Shown: piece after piece, positions 19,778-30,600 of the stretch
Layout of the letters: each line of letters starts with the position of its first letter
Position numbering within the stretch: position 1 is the stretch's first letter
DNA from: Xylocopa sonorina
Taxonomy: Eukaryota > Arthropoda > Insecta > Hymenoptera > Apidae
Reading direction: 5' to 3'
DNA length: 64,000 nt
Assembly (NCBI RefSeq): GCF_050948175.1
Contig: NC_135202.1
Location: forward strand, 3,224,001-3,288,000
Notes under the pieces: generated by a model
The model's input: only the letters and a program-made list of their open reading frames with translations
Told to the model about the DNA's origin: nothing
Databases searched by the model: none
Translations under genes and position numbers: made by a program

Positions 19778-22700
19778 GTAACATACGATCAGTATACGCG
19801 CCTATTTCATAATGATCGAGAAGGGATTAAGCGAAATAAAAAGCAAAAAAAAGAGAATACGCAATCTAATACAAAGGTGGTGGAACATTGAGCCTCTAAC
19901 TTCATAATTTCACACAATTGATCATTTGTATCTCACATAAACCAAAGAAAGAACGAAAGACCAAATACATACGTTTCGGTCAATGATACCAAAGATATTG
20001 AAATTAAGAAACTTAAAATCGTAAGGAAAAAGAAGAAATCAAAAATACGTCCGTGTTTCAAAAAACGGAAAAAAAAATCGAACGTTAGTACTTAAAAGAA
20101 TACTAAGCTCTCTGCATTTTACGACAGTGGCGAGGAGAACTAGTCAAAGTACGATAGTCGAATAGTGAGAAGTCGAAGAAAAATTCGCGGACGCTGGTGG
20201 ATACGCTTTTTATTCCTGACTTATTTTTTCGTTTTCTTTTTGTATCAGCGCGTAGTGAGCTTCCTCGAATGCATTTTTTTTTCTCTCTCTGTCGTTGTTG
20301 ACGTGGAACGATTTGAACACGCTTTCAGTAGGTCGTTTCTCTCTGACTTTCTATTACCTCTTTCTACATCTACTCTACACCCCCGTTTTCTCCATCCATC
20401 CCTCCGTTCCCTTTTTATCCTTCGCATCACGCACGTAGCACATATACATATATTTATAAACATTCTCCTAGATTATTTTTTTTCTTCACGCAATTTTTTC
20501 TGACAACGATCGAACGAGATCTTTTCTCGCCCGCCCTGTCATAGCTTCTGACGAACGAGAACAATCGATATTACGAGTCGGATTTCAATCTTTTCAATTA
20601 AATCTCTAACTCGATCGATTAACCGTTTAGTCGACGAGGAGTCGAATTACTTGCTTGCACGAGAGAGTCGTTTCTTGAAATATACGAGAATCGATAACGA
20701 ACCGGGAAATGGTTTCGACGTAGTCCGAGATTTAGCATTGTTTCAAGCTTCATTGCTCAGAGAATTTCGAGTGGAGACAAAGAAATAATATTCACGCATA
20801 TAGATATTGTTATCGTACGTGTCACTGGCCGCAGCAAAGCAATTTATTGGTATACTGTGTAAATAAACGTGTGCTTACCTCTGCAATACAACAAAAAAAA
20901 AAAAGAAAAAGAAACTTGGGTACTATGGTGTAACGAATTATTTTCTCACCCTCACGCCCCCCGTCGTCCTCCCTCTATGTTTCTCTTTTTCCTGTGGCTG
21001 ATTGTATTTGGCAATTTTGAAACGATGCCGGAGCTGAGCATCGCTGGTAATGGTACGATGATGGTAGGTGTTTACGCTAATGTAATTGGGTAACAGCATG
21101 ATCTATATTTAAGGGGTAGAACTGTGGCGGCCTTCTAACACTCGTCACTGGATTGACAACGACTTCAGATACGCATACACACTCCTGCCATCGATTCTAT
21201 ATAATACAGTTCCTGACTCGTCCTTAACATCTCCACGACTCCGCCATTTTGATACTTTTACTCAGAACGAAACGTTCTTCCCTCTCTTTTTTCTCCTATC
21301 CTTTCTCTTTAACACTTATACAGACACACGCTTCAGAACAATTAACCCTTTCTGTTTCACTTCAAATTCATTTGATCCAAAAATGCTATTTTATTTAATA
21401 ATTTAAGCTTTAAATACATTTAATATACTGTTAAATTAATATGGTAACAATGGTTATTATATATGGCAAAGGGTTAAGATCATAAATTATTTTCTACCAA
21501 AATCTTTAATTGTTTTCGTGGAATTGTTTGACCATTGTTGAAATATGCAACAATGACAGAGTCGTAAATTCTGTTTAGTTCCACGCAATGGAACGGCTAA
21601 ATTAAATAGCATCAAATTAGTCGGTCCCCCAGGAACAATACGTTCCACTACATCGCTCGTGATTTATACGCCTTCAACGCAATAATTTCACTGTGCTAAA
21701 TTTCTGAGTCATCTTTCTTAAAAACCCATAAATACTCGGCCGTAAAGTAGTTATTACGAATAAAACTTGAATCGGAATTTACAGACCGAAAACATAACCT
21801 GATTCCCGTCTAAAATTCTATGACTAAGTGAAAATATTTTTGGATCGAATGAATTCGACCGTTCGAAGCAAGATACGCGAACAAACGTGATTTTTCTATC
21901 GCGTCAACGACACCCTCGCTTATTGACGCACAGCGTTCGAACGGTTCTCGCGGAAGGGGATGAAACAGGCTTCGAAAAAAATGGAGCGTCGCGGACGAGT
22001 GACGTATCGCGAGCATTGTCTCACCTTGCTCTTGTTGCACGATTAGTCACACGTATTTCAGGCAGCCACTTATTTTCGGAGGGCAAAAGAATTATGTAGA
22101 GAGCAGCATCGCCGCTAACATTCGGGGGTTTACTAACACCAGCGCGGCTGTACGATCTTTGTACGCTTGTTTAATTGAGCTTTTCGTTAATCATACGCAT
22201 GTCGCGGAGACGATGTAAATTTAGCCAGCCGAAATCCAGCCCCGACACGAATATTTCACGTTGTCTCGTCGAAAGAACGAACAGATTTTCGTAAAATTGA
22301 ACGATGCAAGCGCTGTACCCTTGGAAGCAGTAAATTAGTTTAGAAGACGCTTCGTTGATGTAGTGAATATTCGAGATATTTGTATTTTTTCAAATTGTTT
22401 ACTTATAAATTAATATTAGTTAATATATTTAGTAATTTCAAAGAAGGGAGGGATGAAGAATTTATACTATTCTTAACTACAAACTAAATAATAAGGGCCA
22501 GTCTTATTTCTAAATTTAATTTATAATAATTAACGGTTTTTCAAGAAAGTATTTATTTTCAAAATCACTAGCATCAAGTTCAGTTTATAATCTCGGTTCG
22601 TTCTTCGAAGAGTGCTCCTAATTTAAACATCAACAGCGTGAAATGTACGTGCATAACTTTGGAAGCGCTATTATGTTTTACTGTCTCGAATTTCGTAACG

Positions 22701-24713
22701 CACATATATAAAACATAGCAACGCGTTTACATCCAAAAATGATGAAACCAGCGGATTCATTGCGAAACGTGGCACGATGGCCCTACGTGCCAAATCTGCC
22801 AGAAAATCTGGAGAACAGAGACGGCGGAGTTCGCGTCAGAGAACGAGGAATTCTCGTTTAATATGCGATCGAAAATGAATATTTTCGAAAATTTCGACCG
22901 CTCCCATTCAGATTTACGTACGGCTGTTAGGTGATGCGGTATGAAAATAGATTGTAAGGTAATCCCGGAATGCGATGGAAAATATGAGTCGGTGATCCAA
23001 GAATAAACGAGAGGAAAACAAGCGGTTGCGATTGTTCAAGATCTCTCGGTACCGTCTCTCCTTTCTTTTTCTTTACCATCGAGAAAAAAAACACGTCACA
23101 GTCGTTCGTTTCGCGTTGTTAAATCGCTCATTCTGTGAATCATTGCGCAATCTCCGCTTCCTCTTGCACGATCCACGAATTTCTTCGTATGCAACGATTT
23201 TTTTGGGGGTTGTCGAAACGCACGAAGAGTCTGTGGAACTTTAGATCTCTTTTCATTGATTTTAGACAAGCATGGGTGACATACTGTAAAAATATTTCTA
23301 CAAATAATTATAAAAAACCTCTTTAATTCGATGGAAAAATATTATAACTTAAATATTGTTGCGGAATATATAACTTTTTATTAAACAACTAAAGAATTTC
23401 CACGAGCTATAAATAAATAGTGAAACAAGTTCATTTTAAGATTCGCGATACATTAAATTTATTAGTGGAGATTAAATAAACAGATAGGCGTATTAATTCT
23501 TCGATAAAAGTTATTATTGCGATTCGAAGTGAAAGAACGAAATTCACGGTTTACTGTTTCCAAGTTTCAATCTGACCGTGAAACAAACGAGGCATTCAAA
23601 CCGGAAGCAGAATAAGCGGTATCGAGTTCGAATTACAAAACAGATACGATCTTCCCGCCCGATCGTTTCTTCGCACGAATCCAAGAGAGACGTAATAAGA
23701 TGTGATTGCAAATCTCCGGGAGGTCTGGCATGCAACGGTGTCCGAAAATAGTTTTCGTTCGACTAAAATTTACGAAGGAGAAGCTCGTTGATAGAACGGG
23801 GGCGACGCTACGCCCTCTTCGCTGCATCCCCCCATTGGAGATCGGTTGAACGAACGGCGGGAATCGAAGGACGCGATTTTTAAATTACCAATCGACGGAA
23901 AAGTTTACGTCTCGTTGGCACGGTCTCTGTCAACTTGGACGTTGACTTTCGAAACGTTACGAGCGGACGTTCATCTTGGTTATCCAATTGAACGATTGCT
24001 GGTTAATTTGATGGCCCATTTGACAGATTCTAGTTCGAGATTCTTTTTATAGATAAATCGTGCGCGAGTTCTTTTATGATCGTTTTCTAGGTGACCTCGA
24101 TTCTCTTTTATTTGGCAGATATTAGTTCATTGCCTTACACGTCACTGTACTTGTAATGGCTTTCTTTATTTTTATAGCTCACAGTGTTTAACTTCTTATT
24201 TACATTTCGACATTGACATAATGACACTGCTGAATAAAAATTTTATTTTCTCTAAAGACGGTTTAAAAGTTAAATAGTACTCGAATAAAAATTAAATAGA
24301 AGGAGCCACAACTCTGTTCACCCTTTCGTAGTTATTAGGGATGAACAGTAAATGGAATATCAGGAAAAGGTAAAAAGCATGGAGTAAAATGGCCAATATT
24401 TACCCTCTCATAAATTTAGCTCGCGTTGTGACTGCCACACAATAATATCCATAATTCCCACTTAGCATTCAATAATAATAAATGTTTCAAATTCAATTAA
24501 AGTTTTTATCAATCCTCAACATATTAAGTCATACAAAAACTAACTTCCTAACGCCCAACAGAGATCAAAACAACAAATAAATATTGAATTGCATTACGTT
24601 AACTTACTAATTTCCAAACTAAACAGTAATAGTCCAGATTGACAATTTTCAGCCATAACAGCCCTAATTAAAATTTCTTTTAGCGACAGTTTTAACCGAA
24701 TACCAATTTTCAG
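19778..24713 (+). other. Large zormin intron, possible alternative 3'UTR at its start
   Basis: Intron of about 4.9 kb. AATAAA at 20862-20867, followed by GTGTGCTT and an A-rich run, could end a short transcript that retains the intron start. A TTAA-flanked MITE lies at 21342-21477. Around 22768-22792 is an inverted repeat (TGGCACG...CGTGCCA). Open frames at 20165-20503, 21887-22099 and 23026-23326 match nothing known to me. Confidence 0.45.
21342..21477. mobile_element. MITE-like element, TTAACCCTTT terminal repeats
   Basis: TTAACCCTTT at 21342-21351 and its exact reverse complement AAAGGGTTAA at 21468-21477 bound 136 bp of AT-rich DNA with no coding capacity. Confidence 0.55.
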
Positions 24714-24894
24714 GGTTACCCTCGGCGTTCTACGGAACGTACCGAGACCAAAATGTCGGCGAAAGGTTCATCGAGAGTCCTCCGAAGTACGTTGCTTTGA
24801 GGGATCTCTTCCTGGGCCAGGAATACGACATCAAAATGACACCAACGAGCCGTCAGCATTCCACGTTCCCGTGCAATCTGACCGTCGATGACAG
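24714..24894 (+). CDS. zormin: zormin exon o: polar C-terminal region
   Basis: The acceptor AATTTTCAG ends at 24713. Phase 1 entry joins exon n. The frame reads GLPSAFYGTYRDQNVGERFI, then ESPPKYVALRDLFLGQEYDI and KMTPTSRQHSTFPCNLTVDD. No known domain recognised. The donor GTAGGT starts at 24895; exit phase 2. Confidence 0.75.
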
Positions 24895-24967
24895 GTAGGT
24901 TGTGTCCGATCGATCGATCCAGACGATCAACCGCGGCGCGTACTAATTGAGACGTTACCTCATTTAG

Positions 24968-25158
24968 TTACGCAGGTGGCGGATATCGCGACAAGCGAAT
25001 CGCGATGGAAGAATGCGACGAGATAACGAGCCGAAATCCGATAGCGCGACAACTCGAGTATTCCAATTTCGAGGCGAGTCGTTCGCTCCGCGACGATTTC
25101 TGCTTCGATCGCGAATACCCCGACTATGACACGTTCAGATCGAGACCGGAGGACAGAG
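24968..25158 (+). CDS. zormin: zormin exon p: acidic/aromatic tail
   Basis: Follows a 73-nt intron. The acceptor is CTCATTTAG ending at 24967; the alternative ACGCAG at 24975 gives a premature stop. The frame reads SYAGGGYRDKRIAMEECDE, then DFCFDREYPDYDTFRSRPED. No domain is recognised. Exit phase 1 before the strong donor GTGAGT. Read-through would give a stop at 25182-25184. Confidence 0.75.
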
Positions 25159-27595
25159 GTGAGTGTTACTTCTTTTCTCGTTAATACACCGCTCCTCGTC
25201 TTCTTTTTCTCGAGCTTGCAGCCAATCGCGAGAATTCTCGTACTTCCGTTATTATCATTTAGAGGTGACAGTGTAACGTTGACAGTGTGAAATAGCTGGC
25301 CACTGTGTCAAGCATAATTACTATGCGTGAAGTAATAACATTCGAATGAGCAAGGGGTGCAATTGCACCCCTAACATTTTCAGCATACAGCATCAGGGTT
25401 GTGCCTGCCTAAGTATTTGTGAGATTTAAGTGAATTTTAAGAAGATGGATTCAACAAATCTAATTTGAAGTACGAGAAATTTTGTGGCAATAAGCGAACG
25501 ATTTAAATGATCGCTACAAGCATCGTCGTGAACTTTGATGTTCGTTGATTTATCGCAAGACACAAAAACCATTGAATTCTGAATAAAATTGAAGGAAGGT
25601 GAATAGAGTCACACTTTGAATATGTGTTTTAGTAATAATTACAGCGTCGTCAATCGCTACGATCGTCAGGTTGTCACATCGACTCGAAAGAGCAACTACG
25701 TTGGAAGTTAAGTGTTTTCTTATGTGATTCTTCTTACAAGGGAAGATTGAACCTCTTCCCTCGCATATTTGTGCATTTAGGAAATATAAACGCCGATACT
25801 TCGTTCTTAGATTACTTAAATTTCCCACTTCCACCTAGAACACTTCGTACTCTCTTCAGATTACCAACCGCTAAGACATATCTCATCGTGGCTACAAAAA
25901 TAGCGAATCGACTATAGCGGACCAAAAATAAAATCCCTTGAAAACCTCTCTCGAATCCACGCGTAATCGTTCCTTTTCCCTGGCTCTCAAAATCATAATA
26001 ACGAGCGTTCCTGGAACCGAAAAATTCAAACAAACTCTCCCACCAACGTCTCGGTGTATCCTAACAGCATATAACTTCGTTAAAAGCTACCAATACTAAA
26101 CGGTGGATAGAAAACTGTAGTCGTGGTGTGAAATATTGATACGTATCTCTATTTCCGATTGGAAAATGGGTTTTTCGATCAAGTTTCACGCGTTGCGCTT
26201 AAATGTTCTTCGTTTCTGTTCAATCACAGAAAACTTGACACATTTGGGTAAACAACCCTCGAAAGGTGAAGCTTTCAGTCCTCGCGAGAAATTCTAAGAC
26301 TTGGCTACTTAAGTTTAATTTCAAAAAATATATTTCTGTAACATCGAATACTTTACATTAGGCAAGAAGTCACTTTGTTCTTCATCATCCTTATTTCATA
26401 TATAATACTTTCATTAAAATTTGTAGAAAAAAATATTTAAATCAATACCGAAGAATAGAATTTGTTTTAATTATGGTGCTGTTTAAGTAAAAAATGAGGA
26501 TCAACGATACTAGTGGACGATTACGCGTTAAGAATTGTTGTAGATCTATTACTATCGTCTTCGAAATTCTTTGACCAACTTCGTTGATTTTACTGTATAC
26601 CCTATCAGATCTACCCCCCTCTTAAATCTCGATCCACCGCCTCGAAACGCCGAGAAGGGAGCGTTTCGGTGGCTTGTTCCGCTGGCTAACCCACATTCAG
26701 GGTCCTTCGAGCGATTACTCGCGGTCGTTCGCGAAAATAGCGTTGGGCGTGCATACGTGCCGTAACCAGGTGGGCATCCTCCACCTTCTGCTCGTTCACA
26801 CGTACAAAGTGCAGAGTTTGTGGAGGGTTTCTTGGGTCTCCTGGTGCTCGTGGCGAACGTTGAATCATAGACGACCGCGAGCCACCCCTTTTCGCCGCTT
26901 CGGCCCCCAGGAAACCGTGGCGAACCGAAATAGACGCGTCGCTATGCGCTACCTTGGCGAGACGCGGTGATTCACTGGTGACCCATCTTTCGGGGGACCG
27001 CTGGATCATCTGTGTTCTAGGTCCTTGAGAATTTTCTTCTTTCTATCTGTTTATCGCGTCTTTATTATCGATTATCGTTACGATATCGACACGCGTATAA
27101 AAGAGGAATGAAAGTAGACTTGGACGATTGACAATAGCTTAGATGTATAATAACAGAGTAATAATTTTTTGGTAAGTCTCGAATATTCTGAGTGTCACTT
27201 TTCGTCATTTCTCTTGCTGGTTGAACGGAAGCCAAAGGTGTCGTTCATTTTTGAAAATTGTTTTAACTATGTACAAATGTGTTGACCTTAGTATACGACT
27301 GTTTGAGTGTAATTCGAACTTTTCATAATTTTCTGCATTCTCTGAGAGAATAGAATAAAAAGAAGCGATACACGAATCATTGTTAAAATAAGTTTTAGAC
27401 GCAAAGTGATTCATTTTTTAAGAGATCACGCGAATAGTGAGTAAGATAGAAACGTATATTTTTTTATAGTACGACGATCAAAGTGTGTGAATGTATATTG
27501 AAAGATTTCGTTGCACAGTTTTGTAAAATCTTAGAAATTTCCTAAATGAAGGTAAAGAAAACTTGTTGGTTCAAGTAAATGTTCTTTGGTTGCAG
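25159..27595 (+). other. zormin intron or alternative 3' end
   Basis: If the donor at 25159 is not used, a TAA at 25182-25184 ends the protein and AATAAA at 25582-25587 could end the transcript. Also present: TGACAGTGT-type repeats at 25265-25310, a perfect 20-bp palindrome at 25353-25372, and a GC-rich island at about 26630-27010. No other exon is evident. Confidence 0.45.
25353..25372. repeat. Perfect 20-bp palindrome
   Basis: AGGGGTGCAATTGCACCCCT is its own reverse complement with no mismatch and no spacer. It lies 195 bp after the exon p donor. Confidence 0.95.
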
Positions 27596-27624
27596 TCTTC
27601 TCAAGCACGTACGTGCAGGTGTAA
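27596..27624 (+). CDS. zormin: Candidate zormin last exon (short, with stop)
   Basis: The acceptor CTTTGGTTGCAG ends at 27595. Entered in phase 1 from exon p it gives Val-Phe-Ser-Ser-Thr-Tyr-Val-Gln-Val and TAA at 27622-27624, and AATAAA follows at 27822-27827. The same bases could instead be a 23-nt internal microexon ending at CAG 27618 (donor GTGTAA). The short coding length makes this tentative. Confidence 0.45.
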
Positions 27625-30600
27625 GTTATACTACTTCTTAGCTTCCATCACTTTACTATTGATATACTAATTAATCAGAAGCCTGACTCTAAAGTATCGA
27701 AAAGAACCGACAACTGTCCTCCGTTATATTGTTGCAAACAATCGAAATTTATTTAAATACCACGTGTTCCAAAAAGGGAAAAATTTACAATTCGCTGCAC
27801 GTCTCGGTGGTCAAAGTAAAAAATAAACAACCGATTAGTCAAATCTCGACACCGTCACGATTATCGTTTGCCAATGACTGAAAATAAGCGCGCAGACACA
27901 AGTGGAAGCGCACGGAAAGCCGATCTCTGCCCCTCGAATATTCATATCACTTTTGACACCGCTGTTTTCTGGCAGTTTCACGTAAATGTAACAATTCCAC
28001 TGAATCTGGGTCCAGAAATAAGCGAAACAGAATCCAACCGGCGAGCAATCGCGAGAAAAGGCATCGAAACGAATTGCGAATCGCGCGTACCACGTGTCGC
28101 CTTCCTCTCTTTTGAATAAAAACTTGAGCGTACTCGATTAAACGAACCGGAGCAGATTCAGTTCTGTCGCGATTGCGAAAGATTTCAGGTGAGGGTGTAC
28201 GCGTGTGCCTCTCTCACCTCGTAACGCGAAACCGTACGCATTGTACGGTGCATACGAGTCTGAATTACACGCTCGCGCGACTGCATCCGACCTGCAACTC
28301 CAGTGTCGGATTAAATGGAGGTTACCGCTATTGTCCACTAATTCGTCTTTCCATCGCGATTTCCACATTCTTCATCATCTTTATCGGGCACTTCAGTATT
28401 TGGAAGTTCGACGTCACTCTGTCAGGATTTTACACGAAGCGTGGCTCGTAACAGTGCAATCGAATGAGAGTTCATTTCATCGTGGTTTATTTAAAATCGT
28501 GAGACGGATCTGTGATTTCTGCCTGCACGTTAGATTACGCATCTTATTTTCTTAGGAACATTAGATTGATATTATTTAGAACATTATCTATTTATAGGTT
28601 CTGTGGTAGATAATTTATAGAACCGCGTAGATACTCTTAAATAATCCAAAATTCAGATTAAATTCATAATATAAGTATAAAATATTGTTACGGTCGAAGT
28701 CACTTCTCAAGTCATGTTTGCTCAAAATCGATTTACTACATTCAACAAAATACAGATATCAACCAAGCTACCGAGTGCCTTTGGTACAATTAAAAGCGTT
28801 TCGCAATTACTCAAATCGAACAAAATTCAACTAAATCGAACAAATTACTCAAAAGTGCGACTTCAAAGACTTACTACACGTAACACAATCCAAATATCTA
28901 TCAAACAACTAAGTAACTTTGGCGCAAGGATTGGTAAAAACCCTTGGTAAAGACCATTCACGATTACTCAAGTCCAACAATGGAGCGAAATTAGACGAAA
29001 CTGAGGAAATTACACGAAGTATGACCGGAATATTCTAATCCAAGGCAGAGGGAACATTACAACAGCTATTACGCGTGGAAACACGTGGATCTGCAGGCCT
29101 TGCGCATGCACGAGTCTCGCTCCGATTCACCGGGACGCGAAACGCTATAACGGTTTGACAGGATTTTTCCGGGGAGCTACCGCGTAAATGCGCCGCGTAA
29201 TGAACAATTAGGAATAAATAGCTCGACGAAGGTGCAGCAGGCGAAGCCTCCGGGAGCAGCTTTCGATCGAGGACGGAATTTATGAGCGGCGTATGCCCGA
29301 TTTCGACCGCGAACGCTCTCGGCCCGATCTAATAGCGCGTCTGGCACGTTCTCGTTCGGCGATAAATCGTTTCATTGTCGCGTTTTAATTTATCGCGGAA
29401 CAGACGACGGTTAAAGGAACAAAACGGCTGGGAACAGTCTACGAAACTGACCTTCGATGGTCGCTCGTTCGACGGATTGTGTAATTCGCAACGAGGCACG
29501 AAATCGTTGGTTCGAGGAGGCGGTTGGATCGATTGTTTCACCGGCTGCTTGTGTATGGCGCGCTCTAAAAAGGGGATCTGTTCGCTGTGCACAGCGAGAA
29601 CACTCGAGAGATTGTATCAAACGTGTCGGAGGACCGTATTCAATTTACGAGATTGCGCGTACTTGCTTTGGCAGTGCCCGCGCTTAAGATTACCGTGGCC
29701 CTGCGCAAGGATGACAGAAAATCGTGAACCGTTTCACATTTTTATAAAATTTAGACTAGATGAATCGTGAACGTAAAAGAACAACAACGATTTAACAGTA
29801 AAGAATATTTAAAACGAAATTGTAAATTCAAAATTTGAGATTCACAGTTCAAGATACGATTCATTCGAATAGTAGCAACGATAAAATAGTAAGGAATAAT
29901 TAAAACAAAATTATAAATTGAAAATTTTAAACTCCTAACTCAAGAACTTGTACGTGATGTAGATATCATAAGTTAGAAATTAATGACACTCGACCAAATG
30001 TGTTAAATAACCAGAACTGAATCACTAAATCATCTTATTTACCACCATTACTCAACTTTGCATCAACTATCGCTCCAAAAACAGAACAGCGATGCTTCGA
30101 GAGTTAAGCAGTTGGTTGCTTAAGGGCTAAGGTCACCATTTCTCTCTGGAGAGTGTTTGATCTGCAGATTTGAAGAGAATTCTACGCAATTCCTTTATTG
30201 AATCAAGAGATATCGGAGTTGGTGAAAGCTGGCTTTTATTATTTGTTTGCACACGAGATAACGATAAAAGTAGAAACGGAATGCGTTCGAGGTGCTACGA
30301 TCGGAATTTTGGTTGTTTTTCAATCCCGATAAGAAATAATTTATGGCTGAAAGTTAAAAGCAATATTATTAGTAAAGAAACATCGATGGTTTCAGAGAAT
30401 CAATATTTTAGTACTCCAATTACTTATTACAATTGAATATACACTAAAAATCCAGTTACATAGTCGTAAGCAATATTTAACTATGCAATCATCGTAAAAA
30501 ATTCTTTTTATCTTATTCTGAAATTATTCAGAATTTATTTTGAATGTAACTGACATGAATTTATAATTCGCAATATTCCCTTAATTTTTGTATTTACGAT

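Larger units (their letters stand above)
345..27624 (+). other. zormin: zormin-like gene, 3' part (17 exons)
   Basis: Seventeen exons listed below splice in one continuous frame; the summed coding length, 6720 bases, is divisible by three. The product has Ig domains of the titin/I-set type, separated by a long disordered region rich in Pro, Glu, Lys and Ser. Known: insect zormin is a Z-disc/M-line muscle Ig protein encoded immediately beside sallimus, and some authors treat it as a sallimus product. Seen here: the gene sits directly upstream of sls on the same strand. The identification rests on this position, the Ig plus disordered layout and the Z-disc gene context, not on a database search. 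The 5' end is outside the window. The 3' end is uncertain. Confidence 0.75.

Noticed and set aside
24971..24976. Acceptor CGCAG at 24975 for zormin exon p
   Set aside because: Gives a frame that stops within the exon; the acceptor at 24967 keeps an open, balanced frame to the next donor.
29500..29530. GGTTCGA-containing segment as a tRNA gene
   Set aside because: No matching A box or acceptor stem could be found around it.
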